Notes: generated from the sequence alone by a model not told the origin. A stretch of 64,000 nt of DNA from Rhabdornis inornatus (GCA_013397075.1 VWZS01002359.1:60903-124902); one strand, 5' to 3'; positions 12,603 through 26,251 are shown, counted from the stretch's first letter. A program made the numbers and translations.

Positions 12603-13480
12603 GTAGAATCACAGAATCACAGACAGGTTTGGGATGGGAGGGACCTTAAAGCCCATTCAGCGAGGATGTCCAGCCCCTGCCATGGCAGGGACACCTTCAA
12701 CTAGCCCAGCTTGCTCCAAGCACCATCCAACCTGGCCATGAACGCTTCCAGTGATCCAGGGACAGTCACAGCTTCTCTGGGCACCCTGTGCCAGGGCCTC
12801 TCCAACCTAACAGAGAAAAATTCCTTCCTAATGTTTAATCTAGCCTGTCCTGTGGCAGTGGGAAGCCATTCTCCCTTGTCCTGTCACTCCATCCCTTGTA
12901 AACATTCTCCCTCTTTCTTTCCTGTAGGTTCCCTTCAGGTACAGTGAGGTCACCCTAAAGCTTCTCCTCTCCAGGTGAACAATCCCAACTCTCCCAGCCT
13001 TTCCTCCCAGCAGAGCTGCCCCATCCTTCTGATCATCCTGGTGCCTCCTCTGGACTCTCTCCAGCAGCTCCAGGTCCTTCCTGTGCTGGGCTCCAAGGCT
13101 GGAGCAGCTCTGCAGGTGGGGTCTCACCTGAGCAGGGCAGAGGGGCAGAATCCCAATCCCTTTCCTGCAGCCCATGCTGGGGGCTCAGCCCAGGGCACGG
13201 GGGGCTCTGGGATGGGGCAGGTCCAGCTCTCACCCACCAGCACCCCCAAGTCTTCCCAGGGCTGCTCCCTCTGCTCCTCCCCAGCCTGGATTGATCCCAG
13301 GGGTTGTCCTGACCAGGTCTTGTAAAACCTCTTGAGATCCCCATGGGCCACTTCTGGAGCTTGTCCAGATCCCTCTGGATGTCATCCTGTCCTTCAGGGG
13401 TGTCACTGCACCCTCAGCTTGGTGCCACCTGCAAACCTGCTGAGGGTGGCCTTGATCCCTCTGTTGCTAGAAGATTGAAT
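12603..13480 (-). mobile_element. CR1 LINE fragment (end of RT domain to 3' tail)
   Basis: It begins on the plus strand with the complement of the CR1 tail (tagaatcacagaatcac), then the 3' UTR block in antisense. The minus-strand translation then contains degraded reverse-transcriptase C-terminal text such as VRPHLQSC and KDLELLERVQRR (around 13040-13110), a CR1 hallmark. Frameshifts break the frame, so it is dead. Orientation is the same as BRINP3. Part of the 13120-13480 stretch is assigned only by context. Confidence 0.85.
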
Positions 13481-15264
13481 GGTTTTCATTTATTCAGCCT
13501 CACAAAATTGGGCACCACTCAAATAAATGTGCCTGAAATAATTTTGCTGTGGCTCATGTTACAGGTATGGCAGTGAGACTCTCGGTGACACTGCAAATCC
13601 CACTCCCAAAGGTGGCAAAGAGGAGCAGTGCAGCTGTTCTGAGTCCACATCTCACAATTTCACAGCTGCTCTGCCTGAGCCAGGCACTTGAAGGCTGATC
13701 CAAAGGTCTGGGTTATGTGGCCCATGGTGAACAAAGAGTAGTGTGAAGTAGGGAAGGACTATGATGCTTTTCTAAATATATGTTTTCTAAAGGAAAGAGA
13801 AACCTCTACCTAAGGGATGACTGTTAGCATACACAGAAAGGATGTCAATTAGCTACAGAATTTTAATGGAAATGGTGTCTCTATATGCTAAAATTGCTTC
13901 CAGCATTGAAGTGGGTGCAGTAACTAAAGAAATCTGTCTCAGTGTAAGGATATTCTGTGGTGACTGGATAAACCTGGAGCATGATTCTGGATTATGCTGC
14001 TGGAGCTATTCACAATCTAAACTGAATCTACTTTGAATTATGAAGGCAAAATACCTTGTTTTCCCTGTTAATCACATTTAAGGAGAGTCTTTCCAGATCC
14101 CCTAGCCCTCATGCCACCATTCTGCAGCTGCTGCCTGGGCCCCTCAGGGCTGGTACAGTATAGTTTTAAATCAATTATACATGTTCTTCCTTTTAAATTC
14201 CAGATAGTCTTTACACTAGAAGAAATAGAGGAATTAAGCCCCTACATTAAGTGGATGAAACCTTTTGCATCGCATAGAGAAAACTGCCTATATCATGAGT
14301 TTCATGATATTTCAAGCTAAACAATATTTTGGCACTAAAACATGTAATATTTCAGAGGATATTTCTAGTTGGTTTGTTATTAATTGATTTACAAAGCTTT
14401 GTAGTTTTAACTACATTGATGTTACACCCTTATAATTCTCATAGTAAAATTTTTCTAATATGAAACCTTTCTGCAACACACACCCTCAAAAGAATAATTA
14501 TAAATAAAAAAAAATAAGATAATATATCCACAATTCTTTTGACACAGCCTAATCATAATGACGATTGTGGTATATTTATTTGAGCATCAAAATGCTTTAT
14601 AGCACCAAGTATTTATGTAAAGAAAGCCAAATCAGAGACAAACTTTTGCTAAATAATGACCCAAAGTACAACAGAACAAAGGCAATACACAGAAAATTAA
14701 TTAATGGAGTCAATTTTAGAATGAAAATAATCAGAGCTGTTAGGAAAATTACGAATTTCCATGTAAAGGAGGAAGAAACTTGTTACACACATGCACAAAA
14801 TCCCACCAAAATATTCCAACCAAAAACCACTGAACCAGTCAACCAGTGTGTGCTTCTTGGAGCCACTCACCTGTTGGGTATCAATGTATATGTGTGCTTG
14901 TGTTTGTAGTGTTAGATCTGTGAAAAATTTACCCTGGCTCACAGATTAGCCACTAATTTTGTGGAATTTTAGGTGGAATTTTCCAGATGTATCTCAAAGT
15001 ATAAATATGTTTTTAAAATTATGACATTATTATAAGGCTTAACTAAATGCCCCTGTGACAGTCAAATTAATAAACCCCTCTAAGGCATTAGAAAAGTAAC
15101 AGCCAAATTTACTGCGATGTAATCATCTTTTTTTTGTGTGAAGGAAAACTGTGGAAGCATCATAATACATAATATTGAACAAACTGAAAGCAATCACTGC
15201 CCTGCCTTTACTTTTACAGGGAGAAGTAAGATGAGAGTATGATAATACTGTGTACATTTCCATA
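13481..15264. other. Intronic DNA, nothing recognised
   Basis: AT-rich, with short open frames only. No repeat family recognised. Confidence 0.55.
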
Positions 15265-15620
15265 CACAATCCTGGAACAGTTTAGATTGGAAAGGACCTT
15301 TCAGATAATCCAATCCCATCCAATCCAATCCAATCCAATCCAATCCAATCCAATCCAATCCAATCCAATCCAATCCTCCCCCATGGGCAGGGGCAGATTT
15401 CACACTCTCAGGTTGCTCCAAGCCCTGTCCATCCTGGCCTTGGACACTTCCAAGGATCCAGGGGCAGCCACAGCTTCTCTGGGCACCCTGTGCCAGGGCC
15501 TCATCACCCTCATCCTAGAAGGAATTTTTCTTGATGTCCAGTCTAAATCTACCTTCTCTTATTTTAGAACCACTGCCCTTTGTCCCCTCACTACAGGCCT
15601 TCTTTAAAATCTCTTTGCAT
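15265..15620 (-). mobile_element. CR1 LINE 3' end with internal pentamer expansion
   Basis: The antisense CR1 3' module is clear: ggttgctccaagccctgtcc, the acacttcc...ggatcc block and cctgtgccagggcctc. The extreme 3' part (plus-strand 15305-15376) has been replaced or expanded by a CCAAT array. A 5' truncated, same-strand-as-gene copy. Confidence 0.85.
15309..15376. repeat. (CCAAT)n pentanucleotide microsatellite in a CR1 tail
   Basis: Eleven perfect caatc units run from 15321 to 15375, preceded by two imperfect ones. The array sits where a CR1 tail normally has a single ccagttccaa-like motif. Length is a multiple of five, so it stays open in translation as a WIGLD-type repeat on the minus strand, which has no biological meaning. 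Confidence 0.95.
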
Positions 15621-18006
15621 ATTTGATCTAAGTCCATTCGTGTCTCAGTCTGTATTGATGCTGCCCAGTGTATTTTGTCTGCATTTCTGCCAGCCTTTCC
15701 CTCCCAGCTGGATTTATTAGCCCCAAAAGTTGCTCACATTGATTTAGAGCAAGGGCCACTGGCAGCTCTTTGCTCTATGATCAACAGACCATAAGGCAGA
15801 GGCAAAAAAGAAAGAAGTGAAGGAGCACCCTGACTTGGAAAAGGGAGAAAAATTAAGTGGGATTTTGAAATGAAAATTCCTTTCACAGAATAATTTAAGA
15901 TGGAAGTGTAAATGTAGCTAATTCAGGAGCTTCTTTGGATTTTAATATGTATATATAGCTGGCATCAACTTAATTTCAATCTTTAATCTCTAGGAGGAAG
16001 GGAGCCAGTAGCAGCTACTAAGACCAACTGGATTCCCTTGTCATGATCTTGAGGCCAAATGCACAATAGTCTAAGTTGTTTGTGTGAACTGTACTGGCAA
16101 CAAGAACAAGATGTACCAGCAGCTCTAGTAGGCAGTAGAAATTCTAGAATTAATCAAAAAGTAATCTTGACTGAAAGCTCTTTGTATATAATGTAGCAGA
16201 TCACAGAATCATTGAAAATGAGAGCAGAATGCTGTGTTTTAATGCTGCACTTCGGAGAGGAGGAAGCAGCCTCCATGTTTTTGGAGTGTTTTCTTCAAAA
16301 CAGGAGTAAAGTAGAAAGTTCAGAGACTGGAGATAATTTCTGAGTTAAAGCCTCCCAACATATTTTAGGATAATCAAAAATCAAGCAAAAGGGTAATTGG
16401 GAGGGTTACTACACCATAATAAACCCACAAAAATCCCACTGCTGACAAAAACATCCAAAGTTTCGGTTACGGTAAGAGGTAAATCTGGACATGAAAAGAG
16501 ATTTAGCAACAGAAAAAGCAGCCATCAATTCCAGAGTTTCTGGAATCAAACCTCATTATTCCAGGTAAAATCAGAGCCTCATTAACAGCCAGTAGCAAAG
16601 AGGCAAGTCTATGATTACATCTGTGAAGCTGATACAAGACCATTACATCTTCCTATTTTCCTATTGATTTTGAGACAGGGAATTTAGTCCTATTTTAGGA
16701 ATCCTTATTCCCAGATACAAATAACTGAAATAAATTAAAATAAAATAACAAACAAATAAATTAATGAAAATCTGTTTCTGCAAATTTTGTGTCAGATATA
16801 AATGTGGAGCTAGGGAAAATCTGCTTTTATTCCTGGCTTATTTCTGTGTGATGATGACTATGGACCAGTCACTTGCTCTTTCCTTTGATAATGATCCTTA
16901 TTTTTTCCCTGCTGCTTCCTATTTGGATTATAAATATAGTTATCCCTAAAAGATATAATAATATAAACAGCAACAATCTGTAATTTTCTTCCATTGTGTA
17001 GAACCAGAAGGATTACAGCAAAGCAAGAATCTCTCAGACAAGAGTAATGGTCTTAATTAAAGAACACAAAACTCACTTCTGTATTCATACCTTGCTTATC
17101 ATATTATTAAACAAAATAAACCAAAATAAGATTGCAAGATCAGTATGCTTTTTTCTCTAATTTTCTAATAACTGAAAATAACTCTAATATCAAGCAGACT
17201 CCTAACATTTTAATACAGGCACAAAACATATTGCATAAGAGAGGTTTGGTTTTCTGCCATGGTACGTTCAAATAAATTGTAAGGACACCCTTAAATTTCT
17301 GAAGGAAAATTAAAAGCTATCTAGAAAAGTTGGATCCTGCTGTTTTGAAAACAACACATATTTCACTTCACTTAATAATGTATAATTCTTGTAATAAGAT
17401 GTCACTTGTGCAATAGTCATAAACAGACAAAGTATTAAAATAACTGGGCAAATGTTGCATGTCTATAATATAAATTAGGAGACAGACTTGCAATAATGCT
17501 TTTAACAAATATCAAGTAATCGGAAGACATTTATAATAAGGAAGACATTTTCGTCTTCCTTAAGCAATCAAACCCACAGCCTGCAATGCAATATAGAAGG
17601 TGATAGGAAGGGTGAAAAAAAGAGCAGTTTTCTACATGTTAATCTTCATAATAGAAAAATTATTATAGATTGCAGAGTGAGTGGCCAAAGTCCCACCTTG
17701 GAAGATATGGAATTGTGATCTACACCACTACAGGAACTCTGAATCACACCCTGAAGCAGTGACAACTCTTATTGCAAAGAAAGACCATGTTACTACTGAA
17801 ATGCTATTTTTCTCCATAGGTAATCCCCTTCTTATGAGTTCATCCCCTATTGGTATTGTATGCCTTTATATGCAGTAATATTGAAAGATTCGAAGATTCT
17901 GCATGCTGTCCCAAGCAGAACAGCTTCCTTGATACCTCACTATGTTTATTTAAGGGAACATAATTTAAAACACACACACAAGAGCATCCAAAACAACAAA
18001 AAGCTC

Positions 18007-18084
18007 ACAAAATATCCAACATTTTGGTCCATTTTAAATTCCTGCTAACAAAATATCCAACATTTTGGTCCATTTTAAATTCCT
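18007..18084. repeat. Direct tandem duplication, 41-bp unit (two copies)
   Basis: The segment at 18007-18047 is repeated at 18048-18084; the 37 shared bases (starting acaaaatatccaac) are identical. A recent slippage or repair duplication is likely. Confidence 0.93.
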
Positions 18085-18412
18085 CCTTAGTAAAACTAAC
18101 ATGCTGCTACAGAAGGAATTAGTTTAAGGACCTTGTCTTTCACAAAGAATTCCTACGTGTTCACAACAATAACCAAAAGTGGATTGTAGCAGACAAGATT
18201 TCCTTGCAGGAGAAGAAAAAAAGAGCTGTTAGAGAATCTGTTTTTCTGACAAGCAACGTATAACATTTCAGAGCCTACAAAGGCATGTGCTTTAAGGAAT
18301 ATTTAGCATTCTTAACACTCATTCTAAGAATCTGTGATTGTAATCATCGAGGGACACTAAAGGCTCTGGAGGAGTTCTGTCATTAAGAAGGTCTCTAGTA
18401 TGCTTCATATAA

Positions 18413-18456
18413 ATACATACACACACACACACATATATATATACATAAAACACACA
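18413..18456. repeat. (CA)n(TA)n microsatellite
   Basis: Alternating ac units pass directly into at units and then acataaaacacac. A compound dinucleotide repeat. Confidence 0.9.
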
Positions 18457-21400
18457 TTCCTCCTTAATACCCCAGGCACTCTCAGAAAGGGTTATCTCTC
18501 CCTTCCAGAAACACCAGATGCTTCCACTTGGGAAAAATAAAAAGGCAGATCTACAAAAATCCCCTGGAAAAAAAAAGTCCACCCAAACACACACTCAGAG
18601 GCTCTAAATTAATCAAGGGAACAAGGGTCATGATGGCATTAGGGGAATGGTGATGATACTAATTAATGAAAACAAATGATGGAGAGATAAAATTGAATTT
18701 TTTTACTGAGAACAGAGAAATGGCAAAGAGCTGATTTTCTTTACCACTTTGTACGGAATTCTACACCACCTGTAGTTCACTATCTTCGCACTTTAAATTC
18801 TTGAAGCTCATGAATGTTGGTTAAATTTTAAGATCGTGAATGAGGTCATGAAACACGAAGGATGTCATAATGTTGGTTTTTAAATGTTTAATTACTGGGG
18901 TAAAAGCACTACCAAAATGTCCCCAAAAGGGTTACATCTGTTCTTGATACTGCAAATGATACTGCACTTTCTATTGTATTTATAGTAGAAGTGACAACAA
19001 AAGCCTGAAGACATGATCCATATTGAAAAAAACAATCTGCCTTAAGAGCCTTTGCCTTGAAGAGATCCCAATCTGAGTGCAAACCACACAAAATTAATAG
19101 AAAGGGGCTGTAGAATGTACTCAGAGGTGTTTTAGAGCTGCAGTGAGGGATGATGAGGACTGGAGGGAGATAACTGCAGAGCCATGTGTTGAAATACAAG
19201 TCTGGATCTCTAATAGTCCCTCTGTCATGCAGAAGATTTCCTGCTGTGCACAGTGAACACCACTGAATAACAAGGAATAGCCACAAAAGTAGCACTGATG
19301 TCCTCAGGCAAACATATCATCCATGATTTCTCCTGCTTGTCCAGCACATGAAGCTTGGAAGTATCTTTTACATGGATTCTAGTGGATAAGGTGGCTTTGC
19401 ATTTATATTAGAGGGGAATTTGCAGGGATAGGCAGATTTTGGTGGGAACTCTTTCAGCCTGCCGACCATGACACTTTCATCCAATCTTTGATGACTTTTC
19501 CCTCTTGACGAGCTGCTGCCATTTGTGGTGCTTCTGATGGACAGCAAAGGTAAGAGGGTTTGTCACAGGCAGGTAAACAGCTGCAGCACAAACACTCTCA
19601 CCTTGGTGAGTAATTACACTGCCTCTATCACACCATCCATCTCCAAAGGCAAAAGAACTGAGGACACCAAATCCACACACAATCCAGTGTTTTTCACAAG
19701 GCAGGACTGACATCCCGAGAAAGTTAAAGAAAAATTGTCTCTGCTCAAATCCTTTCCTGGATTTTGAAATTTACTCTTAAAAGTCAAACACTCCTTCTCC
19801 AAACCCCAAACTGTCCATGATATAAGGAGAGCAAATTAACATTGGTTTTACATCTGGCAGGAGTTTTACAATCAGTGCTGCTTATTGCAATATAGTTCTG
19901 TCAAGCATTATTATTATCTGAATGCCTATTACTCCCTTCATCTATCTAATTCACCTCCCTATGGGCTTGCTCCAAAAAAATTATGGCAGCATTAAAAAGG
20001 ACCCCTTTAACTTAAGAGCATTCCTGATCAATCACTTACATAGTCCTAATATTTTTAATATCATCCTGTAGCTCTGTGAGAAACCACAGAAGCTCCTGCT
20101 CAGTGATGTAATTTTAAAAGTAATTTTAAGAGTACCACCTGTCCTTGTAACCAGCAGTATATTGCTAGTGATCCTTATTTACTCAAATAAAACTTGACTG
20201 AATTATTTTAATACTCTACAGCAGTTTCCACTGGCTGTCTTTAGTTTCTATGGAAACACATTCAATTATTATTTAGTCACACAGGACTGAATTGCTGCAT
20301 AGACTCCCCGTCCACAAATGGGCACTTGAACTCTTGAAAGAAATATCTGTACCCTCAGCTCCAGAAATAAAGGTTTGTTAGGTACTCAAAGACCACTTAG
20401 TTTCCCAGCATGAAATGATTGTGATAGGGGGAAAAATTTGAATTGTCATGGCATAATCTTTATTGCATCCTACTAAATCCTGCAGCTTGAGAATCTCAAC
20501 GATTTTCCATCCCCATAGATGAGGATGATATTAGGGTAAAAATAACCATTATAAAGAGGAAGATAGGGTTGGTGTGGGAGAAAGACTCATTGTCTTGCCA
20601 AGGGAGTCATTTTTTTCCTAGTGATCTACAATTTGACTGATTCTTCTGCTTAAAATACTCTGCAGAAGTTGAGCTTGGTTGTTGAGGTTGTTTCACTTTT
20701 AAATTTTGGCCTCTTTAATATAGTTTGTATTTTTGTCTTTTATGGTTTGCGCCACGAAAAACCTGAGTGTGTTTTCAGGTAATGCTGTTTAGCATGTAAA
20801 ACATAAACCCATAAACATAAACCCTTTAGATGGAGTGCAGAACAACATCTGTAGTGCCAAGGCATAATCCCCCATCCCCAAATCTCGGTGTTTATCCTCC
20901 AGTTAATCCTGAAGTCAAGTCCAGTCCTCACGTACAGGAACAGAAGGCAGGGAGCTGTAAGATTGGCTGAATTCTGCCAGGACACCGTGGGGAACTAATT
21001 CCTGTGGCCTTTCCTAAAACATGAATCACGTCTTGGAGTCAGGGCATTTCATTTTAGAGACAGAACCATTGGACTTCAGATTAAATGGACACAAAGTGAA
21101 GAGGAGATGACCAAAAGTGCACAAACCCGCTTAAGAAACCTGACTTTAGCATTGTGGCAGCCAAAAGAAAAATAGCCTTTCTCAACTCTCATACTATTCT
21201 AAAGTAAAATTACAGTTATTTTAATGTTGGAAAGCACTTTTTTTTTTTCATTTTCTTCTTGACTAATTTTAATTTCTGTTTGGGAGGGTTTGTTTTGTTT
21301 TTTTTTTTAATATTCATTTATTCATCTTTCTTTATATATGATGATCTCTTTGGAGCATAGAGGGGGCAATATCTTCTATAAACAAACTGCTAATTATGAA

Positions 21401-21868
21401 CACCTCGTATATAACACTGACCAAGATTTCCTCTAAATATCACAGGGAAATTTATAACTAATATGTGTAGGATGGTCTACAAACATTTTTCTAGGCAAAC
21501 TCAGCAAATATTGAGGAACATAGATAATTTACATTGTGCTGGGATTTGCCTTATTCTAGGTCCAGACCCAGAGTAGTTATGGAGCAGCTTTTTTTTGGGA
21601 GGAAGGTGGAAGCAGCATGTCGTCCCCACATCAGATAGATGGGAATGGATAAAACATGACTTTCCTCTCTTTTGCCAGTGACTGATCCATAGTGGATACA
21701 GCTGCAATTCTTTTCCTCCAGAGCAGAGATCTTTCTCAGAGGTGATTAATGGATGAGACTTTCTGCCCACAAAGGACATCATGCCAAGGACAAAGAGAAC
21801 CAAAAACTCCTTCTAAAGGTGACATGAGGTCGTATCACAGTGAACTCAGAACTAGCACTCCATTACAT

Positions 21869-21964
21869 CTTCCCTTCCCTTCCCTTCCCTTCCCTTCCCT
21901 TCCCTTCCCTTCCCTTCCCTTCCCAGGATGAGAGGAAAGGCANTCCCTTCCCTTCCCTTCCCTT
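21869..21964. repeat. (TTCCC)n microsatellite interrupted by an N
   Basis: About eleven tccct units (21870-21924) are followed by an 18-base non-repeat insert, one N at 21943, and four more units. The pyrimidine/purine asymmetry is complete. The insert plus the N suggests the array length is not reliably assembled. Confidence 0.95.
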
Positions 21965-24900
21965 TTATCAAATATCAACCTTAAAACAGCAACAAAACCA
22001 AAGAGAAATCCTGCACTCTAGAAATGCAAATATTTGGGCTGACCCCTAAAACCAGGCTATCCCTGTATTCTATGCAGATACCTGGAGTCTTATTTATTTA
22101 TCTTTTCTTTCTCTTTCACTGAAAATGGCTCATGAATTTCCCACATCTCAGCTCAGCTGAGAGAGAGTTTCTGCCCATTCCAGCATGTCCTGAGCCACAC
22201 TGAGGGTGCCAGTCACCTGTGCAGTATATTTTCAGAACCTCTGAGCAGCAGTGATTGAGCTAAGCTGTAGAAAAAATCAGCTTCTCTCCTCAAGCTCCAC
22301 TACAAGGTGAGGGATTGGTGGAGATGCTGTTTCAGACACCACTCATGATTCTGCTGGTTTGCTGCTACAGGAGTGGAGTCACTGAGCAGTGAATCTAATT
22401 TAGTGCATGAGCAGTGCTCATGTTCTGCATGACAATAACTTGCAAATACTTTCTTAGGCACTGCATTTCCAGGCTCAGAGAGCCCTCTCCAATTAAAAAC
22501 AGATTGTCCTTAATAGAATCTATAAATGTGAACTAGAGTATCTGTTCTATTTTTTTTTGCTAGATTTTTTTTTCCTTTGTAACAAGTTTAACCCAACTGC
22601 TTTCAGCTTTATTGTCCTGATAAGACAGCAAATTCCATTTCCTGCTGTCTGTTGCTAAATTTGCAATTTTCCACAGGATCACTAGGTGTATAGTGGGGGC
22701 AATTTCTGTTTGTTACTTTGGAGAACTTACTATAGATAGGCAAAATGATTCTCACATTTTTGACTTGTCAATCCCTACCCTGATGGGTATTTAATACAAG
22801 TATTAAAGAAAAAGAAGATTAAGATTCTGCTCCTACATTCTCTTCTTTGTGAGACACTTTGTCGGTTTCACCTGTTTCTTCAAACACAGTTTATTTTCTT
22901 GAACATGATGGTTTCTTAAGCTTGTTTTTTATTCAAGTGGTCTTTGGCATTCCCTATTAACTTATGTGTCTGATTTTGATGGATCCTTCCTTTCAATATC
23001 TGAGAATTTGTAGAGATGAGTAGTTTTCCTGTAGCACTGTCCCAGTTACTTTGTACTTGTGTGGACATACATTTGTTCTTTCTGTTTACTCTTAAATCTA
23101 CACATAATTGCTGTCAAACTCACACCTCCTTGATGTTCTTCAAAAGCTGGAAAAGGTAGTATGAAAATCCATCCATGAGGATAGTGCTGACAATTAACAG
23201 ATATCTTAAAGCAAACATAAGAAATAGCAAATAGATGTTCACAAATTATGTGAAACTGAGGGAATTTTAGGAAAACATGTGGTCATATATGAACACAGAT
23301 AAGTTCTCAGATGTGTAGGCACAAAGGAGATTATGAGGATAAACAGTCATAACTTGGCTTCTGGTTCTGAGACTTACAAAAATCTCACTGTCATCTAAGT
23401 GTTCTTGTTTGGGACCCCTGAGGAACGACTCACGCTTGTTTTGGTTTAATGTTGCATGTGTTCCCACTTGTATTCTGAGGGGGAACAGTATTACAAAAAT
23501 AGCAATATTATAGAAATAGCAGTATTGCCTATCAGTGCTGTCTACAATCCCTATGCTATTTCTGCCAACAAGATCTGGAAGTCTTCAGATAACATCAAAA
23601 ATTTGGAAGGGGTCAGAATTATCAAGAACATTGAGTTTCTCCATGTTTTATGAAAATAGTAAAATAATCCTTAGAATGGAGAAACTGTTAATTTGCAACG
23701 TAAGCCCAAGTAATCCATACATTTACATGGGAATTCAGCAATGAGAGGCTAATTTATAGGGAAATAGGACTTGCTAGTTTCAACATTTACAGAACCATTT
23801 TCTCTTTGATTTTTTTTTTATTTTTTTTTTAAAAACCAAAGATTTCTGAAAAAACCTCCAACTATTATTTCAACATATTTTTAAAAGCATAAAGAATATG
23901 TGTTAACATAGACCACAATATGTTAATATGCATTTACATTATTTTTCATTCAAAAGGTTTTGCTAAGGTTGGTATATTTTCGTTATTCCTACTTGTTTTG
24001 AGGTAAAGCAATGTCACCCGTTATTATTCATTTCTTGCTGACCTGCTAAGAACTCCTTATTAAATTTATGCTTCTCCTAGTAGGATCTATCCTTTTAAGA
24101 ACTTTAGGAGAACAGAAGTGGCACTGCAGTAATGTATGGAAAATAGTTAGTGTTTAGCTTTAGTTAAAAGCACCATCATTGCCCTGCAAATGTGTGCAAT
24201 ACCATATGCTTACAAATAAACAGCTGAAAAAAAGGAGACTTTCCATGGAAAGTTGGGGGGGTAAAATATATTTCTTCTCTGTGTGTATATCATTTCTAAA
24301 CCTCTAACCTCTCTCTTGGTTTTCAGGTCATCTAGGTGCTTGTGTACAGCTCCCAGCATGAATGAACTACCAGGACACTCTGGGGCACATCTTCAGGCTC
24401 AGATGTTCTCCTTAAAACCCTCTTCCCACTCTTGTCATGGCTTTGGGGCTCAGGGAGCAGTGACAACTGTAATTCTGTGCTCAGGTCACCAGTGCCCAGC
24501 CCCAGCTGCCCCCAGCCCCCGCCATGCCCATCACCCCTGCACAGCCCACCCGGGTCCGAGGAGCTCAGCAAATATCTCTTCATGCATTCCCATGCTCAGC
24601 CAAGTATTTACACTTCTTCCAATGATTTTATGACGACCCCAATGTCCCCCAAACAGCCTTCCAAACTTTTCATATTCCTCATCCTCCTTGAAGGGTGAAT
24701 TCCACAGAGGAAGACTGAGTTTCTAGGCAGTACATTTCCTTTTGTAAGAACACGGGAGCTGTTAAGACTGCAGTCATCATGTAACTATTCACAAGTGCTA
24801 TGCTACAGTAATCCACTTTTATGGGAGTTTGGAAGATGAATATAAAATAACATAATCCCCAGCTGTGCTGTTATGTGCAAAGCCATCCCATTAATCACAC

Positions 24901-25519
24901 TCAGTTTTACTTTACAGCTTAAAGGTATGCAAAATGTTGCTGCCATTCATGTGCCTTAGTAATAGCAGTTGCACACCCTAACTGCATTTTAAAAGCTATC
25001 TTCTCAAGAAATTAAGCACTCAATCTTTTCCTTTCCTCCAGTGGAAATGGTAATTCAGCACCTTCTGATGTCAACAACATTTGCAGAGCAGCCAAAAACT
25101 TTGGGTGAGCAAATGAAACCTCAGCACTGTGACAGCCTCCAGACCCGAATACAACATGTAAAACACGTAAGAAAAACCCAAAAGTAGTACAATAATTCTG
25201 ATTTTTTATGGATTATCTGAACTGATTTAGGATCTGTACTTTTCCATGAGGTTACTGAGTACAAATAAAGGCACATGGTAAAGCCACATCATTATGGGTA
25301 CACAAGAGATTAGATTATTTGGGGTTCACAAGCATGAATTCATGCTAGACTGATATTGCCAATAAAGACATGAAATTCTTCTAAAGGACTGTGGGATCTT
25401 GCAGACCTAAGAGTGAAAAGAAGTGACACTTAGAACTGCTCACTGCTTTCCTGGAGCTGAAAGCACTGGTGGGATCGTTGGATTTGAATTGTGAGCAAGC
25501 AACTGAGTTTAGATCTAAA
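21965..25519. other. Intronic DNA, nothing recognised
   Basis: Mostly AT-rich. A short C-rich patch at 24470-24560 (about 65-70 percent GC by eye) stands out but has no domain-bearing frame. No repeat family recognised. Confidence 0.5.
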
Positions 25520-25729
25520 AAAAAGGGATATGGATTAGATTAGGCATTAGGAAAAAAATCTTCCCTGTAAGGATGGTGAGCCCCTGGCACAGGATGCCCA
25601 GAGAAGCTGTGGCTGCCCCTGGATCCCTGGAAGTGTTCCAGGCCAGGCTGGATATGGCTTGGAGCAACCTCAGCTAATGGAAGGTGTCCCTGCCCATGGC
25701 AGGGGTGGCACTGGATGGGCTTTAAGATN
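25520..25729 (+). mobile_element. CR1 LINE 3' fragment cut at a single N
   Basis: A CR1 3' module reads through agaagctgtggctgcccctg and the ggagcaacc and ggtgtccctgcccatgg blocks, then gggctttaagat. It breaks at N 25729 just before the expected gtccc...attctgtga tail. The missing tail and the N point to an assembly join rather than biology. Confidence 0.85.
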
Positions 25730-26251
25730 TACTTAAGCTTTTACTTAACAATTTTGAAGGAAATTTGTCTACTTTTGTTAAAGAGTTCTGCAAATGTTCT
25801 TTTATCATAGGTAAGCATGAATATGATTTTGTGTGTGCAGTGTTGTATATTTTATATCAATTATTAGGGATTATGATCTGCAAAGGAATTTCTGGTCAGG
25901 TTTACTATTAGGGTTAGATATTTAAACCAGGAATTGCATACAAATTTTGTGAATTTCATGGACACAGGATATCAGCTCCATTTCACTATCACTATTGTAC
26001 ACAGGGTGGCAAGAACATAATGAATGCTCTTGCAAACTTCAAAGGTGAAATAAATTGAATAGGTTTTCTATAAAATAAATTTGAAAGTTTGGGTAAGATG
26101 TGGGATCCCATGGATTGTGAGCCTTGCAATGTCATGGATTTCACAAATGCATGGCACCATTCATCTGAATTTGTCTATAGAGCTCTGTAACCAGATGACT
26201 GTCTGCTATTCAGCTGAAAAAGAAGAAACAGGCTCTGGAGTCGTTATTAGC

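Larger units (their letters stand above)
15621..21868. other. Intronic DNA with minor tandem repeats only
   Basis: AT-rich intron. Besides the 41-bp duplication near 18007, the dinucleotide tract near 18413 and T runs near 21240 and 21300, I recognise no repeat family, exon or RNA gene. Confidence 0.55.

Noticed and set aside
12840..13344. Overlapping frames of 75-116 codons on both strands
   Set aside because: They arise from a degraded CR1 RT and UTR fragment, not host genes.
15309..15376. Considered as an interstitial telomere or CRISPR-like array
   Set aside because: Units are five bases with no spacers and are not TTAGGG; it is a simple microsatellite.
15194..15421. Trp-Ile-Gly-Leu-Asp repeat peptide
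   Set aside because: Translation of the CCAAT pentamer array in a CR1 tail.
21749..22049. Pro-Ser-Leu-Pro-Phe repeat peptide frames
   Set aside because: Direct translation of the TTCCC microsatellite.
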